From NCBI RefSeq assembly GCF_000010785.1, contig NC_013799.1, forward strand, positions 186,001 through 250,000: a DNA stretch of 64,000 nucleotides. Direction: 5' to 3'. A program made the translations under genes and the position numbers. Positions 52,271-62,774 of this stretch are shown here, piece after piece. Each line of letters opens with the position of its first letter. Within the stretch, counting starts at the first letter, position 1. The notes under the pieces are model-generated. The model was not told the origin of the DNA and searched no databases. It worked only from the letters and a program-made list of their open reading frames with translations. The stretch is from Hydrogenobacter thermophilus TK-6 (lineage in GTDB: Bacteria > Aquificota > Aquificia > Aquificales > Aquificaceae).

Positions 52271-54364
52271 ATGAGGCGCACGGTGGGAATGCTGGGGCTT
52301 ATCATGCTGAGCACCTCCCTCGCAAAGGAGGTGCAGGTGGAGGAAGTCAGCGTCACCGCTACGAGAACCGAGAGAAAAACCGAAGATGTACCCGCAAGCG
52401 TCAGCGTTGTGGGAAAGGAAAAGTTAGAGCAAAGACCCATGCTCAACCTCTACGATGCACTCCAGGGAATACCCGGTGTAAACATAACCACGAGGAATCA
52501 GGGATACGACACAAGGCTCATCATAAGAGGTGCGGGACTAAAGGCAACTTACGGTGTGAGAGAGATAATGGTGCTTTTAAACGGCGTCCCTATCACCGAC
52601 CCGGATAGCCTGACCAGGCTTGATTTTGTAGACACTTCTCTCATTGAGAGGGTAGAGGTTGTCAAAGGACCCAATTCAACGCTCTGGGGTGTCAACTCTG
52701 CGGGTGGAGTGATAAATGTGATAACGAGGAGTCCTTTTGAGAGAAAGGGAGGGTTTATAAAACTCAGCCTGGGAGACTACAACACTCAGAACCACAACCT
52801 TTATTACTCTACACCTCTGGGCAAGGGCTTTTACATAGGTTTTAACGCAAGCAGAAGGCAAACGGATAACTCCTGGAGATCTCACAACAAGTTCTGGACC
52901 AACCAGATTACCCTACAGCCCTCTTACATGTTTGAGGACGGCAGCGCCTGGGAAAACTACATAAGCTACACAAAGGCAAGCCTTGAGCTTCCCGGCTCCC
53001 TGGTGGTAGACCCCAAAAGAAAGATAGACCAGTGGTCAGAGTTTAAAAGAACCGGCAATGTCCCACAGACTGCAGACCCCTGGAGGCACATGGGAAGGTA
53101 CTCTGAGATACTCTTTATGAGCTCAAAGCTGGACAAAACCTTGGAAAACTTTCAAATAATCCCAGTTATCTATATAAATCACTGGCAACACTACCACCCC
53201 GTTACGGGCAGGATAAACGATGCCAACACATGGATTTACGGCTTGGACTTTCAGACAAATTACAGACACAGTCTTGGTGTGCTGACGGGTGGTTTTACGG
53301 TAAGGCACGATGACCAAAACACTGACTACTTCAAGTACAGAAACATAAAAGTCGTGGGCGGAAGAATAGTCAGCACTCTGTCAGACAGCAGGGGAGAACT
53401 GCTTGAGAGACAAAACCAAAAGACAACCCTTGCGGGCGTTTTCCTTCAGGAATCCATTCAGAGAGGCAGGTGGATAGTTGATATAGGTGCGAGGTTAGAC
53501 AGGGTAAAGTTTGACATATCCGGATACAAGTGGGGGGATTACTCTTTTAGCAAAGGAAACTATGTAAGCTGTCCAGACCCGTCCATAGATAACTGCTTCT
53601 CCTACTCAAGGGAGAAAACCTACACAGCTGTCAGTCCAAGGATAGGCGTTGTGTATAAGCTTTCTCCTGTAATACACCTTTACGGAAACATCTCCACAGG
53701 TGCCACCACACCCTCCAGCAGTGAACTATCCTCAAACCCGAACCTAAAGTTGTCAAAGGTGATTAACTACGAAGTAGGTTTGAAGGCAAGACACAGTAGA
53801 TTTTCCTTAGACACAGCTCTATACCTTATGCAGGTAAAGGATGAGGTGGTAAGAGTTATACAGCCAGATGGATACACGCAATTTACCAACGCTGGCAAAA
53901 CCGAAAAGAAGGGACTGGAAATCTCTGGGTCCTACAGGCTTTTTGATGGCCTTGATGTGGGTGTGTCTTTCGCCTACTCAGATTACAAGTTTAAAGATTT
54001 TAGCGAGATTGTGGGAAGCACGAATGTAAGCAGGAACGGCAACAGACTTCCTTACATACCTATGCACCAATACTCTCTCTTTGCAAGTTATACCCATTCA
54101 TCCGGCTTCAGGTTCAGAGTTCAGACGGACACATGGGGAGAGTACTATATGGATAACGCCAATACGGAAAAGTACGGTGGCTATGACTTTCTGACGAGCA
54201 TCAGCGTAGGGTACGCAAAGAAGAACTTTGATGTGGCACTGATGGTAGACAACCTCTTCAACAAAAAGTATGCTGTTGAAGTCACTAAAGACACATCAGG
54301 CGTAAAAAGATACACTCCCGGACCACCCAGAACTTTTTTAGTAAGGGTAAGCTACAGCTTTTGA
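52271..54364 (+). CDS. TonB-dependent outer-membrane receptor
   Basis: A 697-residue outer-membrane transporter. After a signal peptide (MRRTVGMLGLIMLSTSLA) comes a TonB box-like EEVSVTATRTER, the plug domain (LNLYDALQGIPGVNI, VLLNGVPITDP, IERVEVVKGPNSTLWGVNSA), and a 22-strand barrel that ends in ...FLVRVSYSF with a terminal phenylalanine. The ligand could be a ferric siderophore, copper or another metal. The start at 52271 has AGGAGG seven bases upstream. It heads a cluster with an Fe-S membrane protein and a TonB gene. Confidence 0.93.
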   Translation: MRRTVGMLGLIMLSTSLAKEVQVEEVSVTATRTERKTEDVPASVSVVGKEKLEQRPMLNLYDALQGIPGVNITTRNQGYDTRLIIRGAGLKATYGVREIMVLLNGVPITDPDSLTRLDFVDTSLIERVEVVKGPNSTLWGVNSAGGVINVITRSPFERKGGFIKLSLGDYNTQNHNLYYSTPLGKGFYIGFNASRRQTDNSWRSHNKFWTNQITLQPSYMFEDGSAWENYISYTKASLELPGSLVVDPKRKIDQWSEFKRTGNVPQTADPWRHMGRYSEILFMSSKLDKTLENFQIIPVIYINHWQHYHPVTGRINDANTWIYGLDFQTNYRHSLGVLTGGFTVRHDDQNTDYFKYRNIKVVGGRIVSTLSDSRGELLERQNQKTTLAGVFLQESIQRGRWIVDIGARLDRVKFDISGYKWGDYSFSKGNYVSCPDPSIDNCFSYSREKTYTAVSPRIGVVYKLSPVIHLYGNISTGATTPSSSELSSNPNLKLSKVINYEVGLKARHSRFSLDTALYLMQVKDEVVRVIQPDGYTQFTNAGKTEKKGLEISGSYRLFDGLDVGVSFAYSDYKFKDFSEIVGSTNVSRNGNRLPYIPMHQYSLFASYTHSSGFRFRVQTDTWGEYYMDNANTEKYGGYDFLTSISVGYAKKNFDVALMVDNLFNKKYAVEVTKDTSGVKRYTPGPPRTFLVRVSYSF

Positions 54365-54377
54365 AGGAGGTCTAATC

Positions 54378-55793
54378 ATGCAAGTAGCAAAAGTTCACTT
54401 TATAGCAAAGAGGGACAAAAGGGATATATTGGGCATGCCTTTGCTGGGTTTTCTTTTTAAAAACAGGTATATGCTTCTTTTTTACAGGTTACTGACGCTT
54501 TTTTTACTCCTTTACGCCATAATCTACGGTTTTGTAAACCCCACCAAGGAAAATGTTTTCACAACAGCGGTCTTCTGGTCTCTCTTCTGGCCTTTCTTCA
54601 TGGTTATAAGTCTTCCCACTCTGGGAAATGTGTTCTGTATGGTCTGCCCCCACGGTTTTCTGGGGAAGCACCTGACCAGGATAGGTCTGAAGCTAAGGCC
54701 ACCTAAATGGCTTGCAAACCCTTACATAGGTCTCATAGGTTCTAACATCCTCGCTTACTGGTTTGTGCTTTACACCTTTCCGAGCTTTCTAAGATCTCCT
54801 TTGAACACCGCCCTTTTCTTTACCTTCTTTACCCTTCTATCGGCTTTGCTCTTCCTCCTTTTCAGAGGCATGGCATACTGTAAGTATGTTTGCCCTATAG
54901 GCTCTGTTAACAGTGCCTTCTCAAGAACTTCCTTTACTTGGCTTTCTACCTATCAGGAGGAGTGCAAGACCTGCAAAAAGCCAGACTGCGCCCTTGCATG
55001 CCCTTACGAGCTAAACCCCTCCAAGTTTGACAGCAGAAATTCTATGTTCAACTGCACACTGTGTATGGAATGCGCACATGCCTGCGATGCGGTGAAGCTT
55101 GAGGCAAAACCATGGGGAAGCTCCCTCTACAAGGAAATAAAACAACCAAAAATGATAGAGGTTATGGTTTACATACTACTCACCGCTGTTATCACTTTCA
55201 CTATGAGGTTTCATCATGGACTTTCAAGAAGTGGTATTTCAGACTTTATGCCGTGGGTAGTGGTTGGAAAGTACTTGCAGAGTATGTTTAATCTACCCAA
55301 GTGGATAGATATGACAGGACTCGTTGCCATGCTTATGGCTCTTTTACTGGTTTTATCGGTAGTTTACCTGAGCTTTAAGATGGTGGCAGTGGTCAGCAAA
55401 AGAAGCCTCAAAGACTCTCTTCTGGTGCTGGGCTATGCCTTTGCTCCACTTATGATTGTAGGTGGACTCTCCCATGTGCTTGAGTTTTTCTTTACAGAGT
55501 ACTACCACAACATAATGAATGGTTTTTCTCAAGCTTTTGGTCTGGGTATACATGTAGAAGCGCTTGCAAAGAGAGGAGAAGCATGGCTTCACATCTTTAA
55601 GGTTTTCCCGTTTATAGCGGGGCTCTGGAGTCTTCAGATTCTCTGGAGAAGAAGCGCGCTTTTAGCAGAGCAGAGAAGAGTTTTGGTGTTTGCTGTAGCT
55701 TCATCGCTTCCCGGGTTATACTTAATGCTGAGTATTTTCGCCCTGTGGGTGATGGTAAGCTTCCCATCGGTTCATACACACGGTGCGCACTGA
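54378..55793 (+). CDS. NapH/NosR-like polytopic membrane protein with Fe-S motifs
   Basis: A 471-residue protein with several membrane helices and cysteine motifs. FCMVCPHG and YCKYVCPIG are the CxxxCP pairs of the NapH/NosR/RdxA group. A soluble insert has CKTCKKPDCALACP and FNCTLCMECAHACD, spacing of two 4Fe-4S clusters. C-terminal histidines lie near helix ends. Such proteins move electrons from quinols across the membrane. Placed between the TonB receptor and TonB, it could reduce an imported metal, perhaps iron or copper. A GGAGG site precedes the ATG. Function is inferred from position. Confidence 0.8.
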   Translation: MQVAKVHFIAKRDKRDILGMPLLGFLFKNRYMLLFYRLLTLFLLLYAIIYGFVNPTKENVFTTAVFWSLFWPFFMVISLPTLGNVFCMVCPHGFLGKHLTRIGLKLRPPKWLANPYIGLIGSNILAYWFVLYTFPSFLRSPLNTALFFTFFTLLSALLFLLFRGMAYCKYVCPIGSVNSAFSRTSFTWLSTYQEECKTCKKPDCALACPYELNPSKFDSRNSMFNCTLCMECAHACDAVKLEAKPWGSSLYKEIKQPKMIEVMVYILLTAVITFTMRFHHGLSRSGISDFMPWVVVGKYLQSMFNLPKWIDMTGLVAMLMALLLVLSVVYLSFKMVAVVSKRSLKDSLLVLGYAFAPLMIVGGLSHVLEFFFTEYYHNIMNGFSQAFGLGIHVEALAKRGEAWLHIFKVFPFIAGLWSLQILWRRSALLAEQRRVLVFAVASSLPGLYLMLSIFALWVMVSFPSVHTHGAH

Positions 55794-55794
55794 G

Positions 55795-56553
55795 ATGCAA
55801 AGAGTATTAAAGGCTTACGGACTTTCCTTCCTCCTTCACTTTCTATTCTTTATGGCTTACATACTTCTTTTTGGAGAGGCTTTAAAGTACAAGAAGGTGG
55901 TGGAGATAGACCTGAGCCTGCAAAGTCAGGAGCTACAAAACTATACTGAAGCACCACATAAGGAAGATAAAAAGCACAGGTCAGAGGAAAAACACTCTGA
56001 GAGGAGCATACATAGGGAGGTAAAAGAGCAAGCAGTACAAAAAAACCAGAAAGCAAAAGAGTCTCGAGTACAGAACTCTCAAATGCAGGAAACACCCAAA
56101 GAGAGCGGACAGGAAAGTAAGGGGCTTGAGAGTAAGGAAACTCACAACCATGTAGGGGAAGGTTTATCTAAAACGGGAGGTTTATCATCTGAACAAGGTA
56201 CTACTAAAGGACAGGAAAGCACATCTACGAATAGGGGAAAGGATGCGAAGGAAGAGAGGGAGGCTTCTCCGGAGGCTTATCTCAGAGAGAAGCTTTCAGT
56301 AATATCCTCCATAGTCCAGAAGCACATAAGCTATCCTCTTATAGCTAGAAAGATGGGATGGGAGGGTAGGGTAGTGGTATGCTTTTTACTGAGGTCCGAC
56401 GGTAGAGTGGAGAATGTACATGTGGAAAAAAGCTCCGGTTATGAAATTTTGGATAAGAGTGCTGTAAGTACGGTACAGAAGGTATCGGGGCTTTTCCCAA
56501 AGCCACCTGTGGATGTGTTGGTAAGGCTTCCCATAAACTACAAGCTTGAATAA
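55795..56553 (+). CDS. tonB: TonB energy-transducing protein
   Basis: A 252-residue protein with an N-terminal membrane anchor (GLSFLLHFLFFMAYILLFG), a long hydrophilic linker rich in Lys, Glu and Ser rather than the usual Pro-Lys, and a C-terminal TonB domain (KHISYPLIARKMGWEGRVVV, VHVEKSSGYEILDKSAVSTV, FPKPP). It couples the proton gradient to the receptor upstream. I chose the ATG at 55795 directly after the preceding stop; a GTG start at 55783 would overlap it. ExbB/ExbD are not adjacent. It ends opposite the 5S gene. Confidence 0.9.
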   Translation: MQRVLKAYGLSFLLHFLFFMAYILLFGEALKYKKVVEIDLSLQSQELQNYTEAPHKEDKKHRSEEKHSERSIHREVKEQAVQKNQKAKESRVQNSQMQETPKESGQESKGLESKETHNHVGEGLSKTGGLSSEQGTTKGQESTSTNRGKDAKEEREASPEAYLREKLSVISSIVQKHISYPLIARKMGWEGRVVVCFLLRSDGRVENVHVEKSSGYEILDKSAVSTVQKVSGLFPKPPVDVLVRLPINYKLE

Positions 56554-56560
56554 CTTAAAC

Positions 56561-56679
56561 CCCCGGGACGACCTACTTTCCCGTGCCGTGCGTCCGGCAC
56601 AGTATCATCGGCGCTGGAGGGCTTAACTGCCGGGTTCGGAATGGAAACCGGGTGTTTCCCCTCCGCTATGGTCCCGAGG
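56561..56679 (-). rRNA. rrf: 5S rRNA
   Basis: About 119 bases at the end of the rRNA operon. The terminal helix strands CTCGGGAC and GTCCCGGG pair. The internal CCATTCCGAACCCGGCAGTTAAG region is the conserved 5S loop. Ends are estimated to a few bases. Confidence 0.95.
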
Positions 56680-56835
56680 GAAACTTTAGCAACTCAATAG
56701 GTCTTCCTTCCTGTGGGTGTGCAAGTCGAACGGGCTATTAGTACAGCTCGGCTACACCCCTTACGGAGCTTCCACCTGCTGCCTATCAACCTGGTAGTCT
56801 TCCAGGGCCCTTCAGGGAGTCCTTATCTTGGGGTG

Positions 56836-56868
<33 letters not shown>

Positions 56869-57036
56869 CGTAGCAGGATGGCTACCCGGCGCTACCTCTG
56901 GAGAGATAACCGGTACACCAGAGCCTGCCCCGTCCCGGTCCTCTCGTACTAAGGACGGACCCCCTCAAGACTCCTGCGCCCGCGGCGGATAGGGACCGAA
57001 CTGTCTCGCGACGTTCTGAACCCAGCTCGCGTCCCC

Positions 57037-57070
<34 letters not shown>

Positions 57071-57154
57071 GCTTCAGCCCCAGGATGGGGGGAGCCGACA
57101 TCGAGGTACCAAACCTCCCCGTCGATGTGGGCTCTCGGGGGAGATTAGCCTGTT

Positions 57155-57992
57155 CAACCTTTCTCCAGTTTCCTGGAGGGTTAGACTATATCTTCATCCC
57201 CACTCTTTGTTGGTGGGGAGCGCGGCGTTTTGGCTCTACCTTTTGGTAGAACCCTCGGGTAACGCACCCTCAGTCGTTACGGGGTCAGGAGAGGTTTTAT
57301 ATCTCATAAACTCTGGTACCCACGGCTTTACTATCTCCATAAGTTTCTGAGTTTCCTCTTTTGGAAAGTAAAGCACAGGGTATCCCTTTTTCCATACAAG
57401 TTTCGGCTTGAGACTAAAGTTTACTTCCAATGTCCTAATAAGCCTTTGAAGTTCCTCTTCTTCATACTTGGGTAGGTATATGTAAGCCACCTTATCCCTT
57501 CTGTAGTAGTATCCATCATCCATATACCATACCGCTAAAGAAAGGGGGGACTTCAAAAGGGCTTCTATCTTTTCAGGTACCCTTTTCTTGCCCTTCTGGT
57601 CATAAAAGAGCATTTTAAGTTTTCCCAGAAAGGGCATTGAGTGGCTTTGACACCTATAGTAGGTGTAGCTTTTCCCCCATCTCGGGTTGTACCTTTCTAT
57701 CCTTCTGGGCTTGTCCTGCATGAGGTTTTTAAGCTCTTCCCACTTCCAGAAGATGTAATCTTTTTGCCTTTCCGAGTGTTCAAGCTTTAACCTCGCGTTT
57801 CTTTTCCCTGTTGACTGCAGATATCCATCACCTAAAAGGGTACCTATGATTATCTCTTTCTGTCTTTTACTGATCATGGTGCCTCTCCTGACTTCCCACG
57901 GGATTACCCCACGCCCTGTTAGGCAGGAGGGCTCCCCCGTTATAAGCCGCGTTATTGCCTCCCAGTTGCCTGGGAGCGGGACAACACAGGTT
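57155..57992 (-). mobile_element. Group I intron in 23S rRNA at the position equivalent to E. coli 2449
   Basis: An 838-base intron. The 5' exon ends ...CCGGGGAT and the 3' exon begins AACAGGCTAAT. Visible pairings (intron numbering from its 5' end): P1 exon GGGAT with GTCCC (11-15), including the splice-site U-G pair; P10 TGTT (7-10) with 3' exon AACA; P2 CTCCCAG/CTGGGAG closed by GCAA; P3 CGCGGC (42-47) with GCCGCG; P4 ACGGGG with CCCCGT; P6 GTCAGGAGAGG (101-111) with CCTCTCCTGAC; P7 GACT with AGTC in AAGATATAGTCT; P8 CCCCAC/GTGGGG; P9 CTCCAG-GAAA-CTGGAG; last base G. An extra hairpin between P7 and P3 suggests subgroup IA. Splicing is not proven but the fold is complete. Confidence 0.93.
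57236..57877 (-). CDS. LAGLIDADG homing endonuclease of the 23S intron (I-SceI-like)
   Basis: A 213-residue protein with two LAGLIDADG motifs, [11 protein letters not shown] (residues 10-20, Asp17) and [11 protein letters not shown] (114-124, Asp120/121), so it should cut as a monomer. The layout, including [13 protein letters not shown], the [13 protein letters not shown] helix and the [12 protein letters not shown] end, resembles yeast I-SceI. The ATG at 57877 follows CAGGAGAGG; longer readings upstream run into exon sequence. The RBS is one strand of intron stem P6, and residues from about 195 on are encoded by P6, P4, P7 and P7.1 core sequence. Expected target: intron-less 23S genes around GGGGATAACAGGCTAAT. 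It could also act as a splicing maturase. Confidence 0.92.
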   Translation of the reverse strand: MISKRQKEIIIGTLLGDGYLQSTGKRNARLKLEHSERQKDYIFWKWEELKNLMQDKPRRIERYNPRWGKSYTYYRCQSHSMPFLGKLKMLFYDQKGKKRVPEKIEALLKSPLSLAVWYMDDGYYYRRDKVAYIYLPKYEEEELQRLIRTLEVNFSLKPKLVWKKGYPVLYFPKEETQKLMEIVKPWVPEFMRYKTSPDPVTTEGALPEGSTKR

Positions 57993-58370
57993 ATCCCCGG
58001 AGTAGCTTTTATCCGCTGATCACCGGCCCTTCCCCGAGGAACCGGTGGGTCACTAGGCCCGGCTTTCGCCTCTGCTCGGCATGTCTGCCTCACAGTCAGG
58101 CACCCTTCTGCCCTTGTACTCTACGGCGGATTTCCGACCCGCCTGAGGGTACCTTTGGACGCCTCCGTTACCTTTTAGGAGGCAGCCGCCCCAGCTAAAC
58201 TGCCCATCTGGCACGGTCCCGGCCGAGGTTAACTCGGCTCGGTTAGGGTCTCAGCCTGTCCAGGGTGGTATCTCACCGGCGCCTCCATCCCTCCCGGAGG
58301 AGGGACTTCACAGGCTCCCACCTATCCTGCGCAGGACAGGCTAAGACTCAGTACCAGACTACAGTGAAGC

Positions 58371-58401
<31 letters not shown>

Positions 58402-58467
58402 GCCGGCATCTTGACCGGCATTACAATTTCGCCGGGACTCTCCTCGAGACAGCGCGGCACTCGTTGG

Positions 58468-58537
<70 letters not shown>

Positions 58538-60532
58538 GCGTTTACCCGGGCTTCGGTTCAGGGCTTGCACCCTTCCCCTTAACCTACGGGCACTGGCCAG
58601 GCTTCAGACCACATACATCCCCTTTCGGGTTTGCGTAGTCCTGTGTTTTTGATAAACAGTCGGCACCGCCCGGTCTCTGCGACCCGCAAGAGCTTATGCC
58701 GCAGGGCTTCACTCCCACGGGCCCCCCTTCTACCGAGGGTACGGAGGCAATTTGCCGAGTTCCTTGAGGAGAGTTCCCCCGACGCCTTAGGCTACTAACC
58801 CAGCCTACCTGTGTCGGTTTCCGGTACGGGCAGCGGTGCTTCAACACCAGCGCCGTTGTTTCTTGGCAGTGTGGCGTCAGGAGAGTTACCCCATCAGCTC
58901 TCGGAGTATGGGGTGACGGATTTGCCTGCCACCCCCTCCTACTACCTTGGACCACCATTCCATAGGTGGCTCTCCCTAGCCTCCTGCGTCACGACTCTGG
59001 CTCCACACCGCTGGCGCGGGAATGTTGACCCGCTTCCCATCGGCTACGCCTTTCGGCCTCACCTTAGGGTCCCGGCTAACTGGCGGCTGATTTACATTGC
59101 CGCCAAAACCTGAGGCTTCCGGCGGACAGGTTTCTCACCTGTCTTCGCTGCTACTCATGCCAGGATTCTCACTTCCCTGCAGTCCATCCCACCTCACGGT
59201 GAGACTTCAACCCACAGGGAACGCTCCCCTACCGCTCGCTTGCGCGAGCCCGCAGCTTCGGTACCGGGCTTTAGCCCCGCTAAATTTTCGGCGCACGGCC
59301 GCTCGGCCGGTCAGCTGTTACGCACTGTTTAAAGGATGGCTGCCTCTAAGCCAACCTCCCAGCTGTCTTAGCAGCCGCACATCCTTCCCCACTTAGCCCG
59401 GATTTTGGGACCTTAGCTGGCGGTCTGGGCTGTTTCCCTCTTGTCCACCGGAGCTTATCCCCCGGGGACTGACTGCCGCTCTATCTTTCCCGGCATTCGG
59501 AGTTTGGCAGGGTTCGGTACCCCTTTCGAGGCCCTAGCCCAACCAGTGGCTCTACCTCCGGGAAGAAACGAGCGACGCTAGGCGTCGACCTATTTCGGGG
59601 AGAACGAGCTATCACGGAACGCGATTGGCTTTTCACCGCTACCCACACCTCATCGGACGGTTTTGCAGCACCGACCCGTTCGGGCCTCCAGACGGCATTA
59701 CCCGTCCTTCACCCTGGGCATGGGTAGATCGTTCCGCTTCGCGTCTGCCCCCAGCGACTAAAGCGCCCTGTTCGGACTCGCTTTCGCTACGGCTTCGCCT
59801 TACGGCTTAACCTCGCCGCTGAGGACAACTCCCTGGCTCATTCTGCAAAAGGCACGCAGTCGGGCCATAAAGACCCTTCCACTGGCTTGTGGATCCGGGG
59901 TTTCAGGTTCTATTTCACTCCCCTTCCGGGGTTCTTTTCACCTTTCCCTCGCGGTACTATGCGCTATCGGTCTGCCTGTAGTACTTAGCCTTGGAGGGAG
60001 GTCCCCCCTGATTCCCACGACCTTCCACGGGGGCCGTGGTACTTGGGATCGCATCCCCGGGAGACTTCTCACCTTTAGCCTACGGGGCTTTCACCCTCTG
60101 TGGCGGAGCATTCCAGCTCACTTCGGCTAAGCGGAAGTTTTGTAACTCCCTGAGAGGCTGGCAGACCTCTCCGGATGCGTCCCGCAACCCTCTGCGAGCT
60201 AAGGCTGCCACCATGGCACCCGCAGAGTTTGGGCTGGTCCCCTTTCGCTCGCCGCTACTTGGGGAGTCTCGTTTGATTTCCTTTCCTGGGACTACTAGAA
60301 GGTTTTACTTCGTCCCGTTAGGCTCCGCCTAATCGGCGGATGACAGGGCTCAACACCCTGCCGGGTTTCCCCATTCGGGCATCCGGGCCTCACAGGCTTT
60401 TTGCGCCTCCACCCGGCTTATCGCAGCTTAACACGCCCTTCGTCCCCTCAGGCAGCCGAGGCATCCACCCCGGACCCTTACTAACTTGCACACCCACAAG
60501 GAAGGAAAACCTATTCAGTTGCCAAGATAGCG

Positions 60533-60604
60533 TGGAGATGGTGGGATTTGAACCCACGACCTCCTGCTTGCAAAGCAGGCGCTCTCCCGCTGAGCTACAT
60601 CCCC
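60533..60604 (-). tRNA. tRNA-Ala (anticodon TGC)
   Basis: A 72-base tRNA in the 16S-23S spacer. The acceptor strands GGGGATG and CATCTCC pair with one G-U. The anticodon stem CCTGC/GCAGG closes loop TTTGCAA, giving TGC. The G3-U70 pair is the alanine identity element. Discriminator A; CCA is not encoded. Confidence 0.97.
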
Positions 60605-60623
60605 TCGGACCTGCCCCAGATAA

Positions 60624-60697
60624 TGGGCCTCGGTGGACTTGAACCACCGACCTTGCCCTTATCAGGGGCACGCTCTGACCAGCTGAGCTAGAGGCCC
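60624..60697 (-). tRNA. tRNA-Ile (anticodon GAT)
   Basis: A 74-base tRNA in the 16S-23S spacer. The acceptor strands GGGCCTC and GAGGCCC pair fully. The anticodon stem TGCCC/GGGCA closes loop CTGATAA, giving GAT. Discriminator A. The Ile-Ala order after 16S is the common bacterial one. Confidence 0.97.
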
Positions 60698-60765
60698 TTA
60701 GGGAGAGAGCAGCTCAATAAGGAGGAAGGACCCAAGAGTTTGATTGGCTAAAATTTCTCCGTTAT

Positions 60766-62316
<1,551 letters not shown>

Positions 62317-62403
62317 AAATCCCCACTTTTGGGGTCCTTCCTCCTTATTCAGTTGCCAAGATGACAAGGGGTTTCTAAACCCCTCAATTTTTCAGAGTTT
62401 TTT

Positions 62404-62567
62404 ATTATACATCCCATCTTTACCTTTGTCAAGGGATCTTGTGATCCCTCACAACAAGATGAATTATTATAGAGCATTTTTGGGTTTTGTCAAGTCCTTT
62501 TCAAGGGACCTTGGAAATCCCTCTTCTTCTGTGTATTTAATATATACCTAAAAAGAAAATGTGTCAA
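62404..62567 (-). promoter_or_regulatory. Three tandem promoters of the rRNA operon
   Basis: On the minus strand, in order of transcription: TTGACA (62562-62567), 17-base spacer, TATATT (62539-62544); TTGACA (62488-62493), 16-base spacer, TATAAT (62466-62471); TTGACA (62427-62432), 17-base spacer, TATAAT (62404-62409). All three are near-consensus. The stretch 62318-62403 is the leader, with a GGGGTTT/AAACCCC hairpin and half of the 16S processing stem. Confidence 0.9.
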
Positions 62568-62774
62568 GAGGATAGGAAGCCTGTTGAAAAGATCCTCAAA
62601 TACCAAATTCTCAGCTTTGGCAAAAAACAGCACAGCTCTCAAAAGCAAAAAACACAATAAAAGGAGCTTCGCAAAAACCATCAGGTTGTATAAAGCAAAC
62701 CTCCCAAGCACATAAAGGCTCGCCAGATGAAAGTCATACACCCTGTCCCCAAACTTGGCATAAATTACTTCATC

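Noticed and set aside
58584-58958. Open frames of 60-125 codons on both strands within 23S and 16S
   Set aside because: GC-rich structural RNA gives chance open frames; none has family motifs or a ribosome site. Only the intron ORF is real.
60390-60671. Open frame with SSAGERLLCKQEVVGSNPT on the minus strand
   Set aside because: This is translation of tRNA-Ala and flanking rRNA spacer, a well-known false protein. The sequence is RNA genes.
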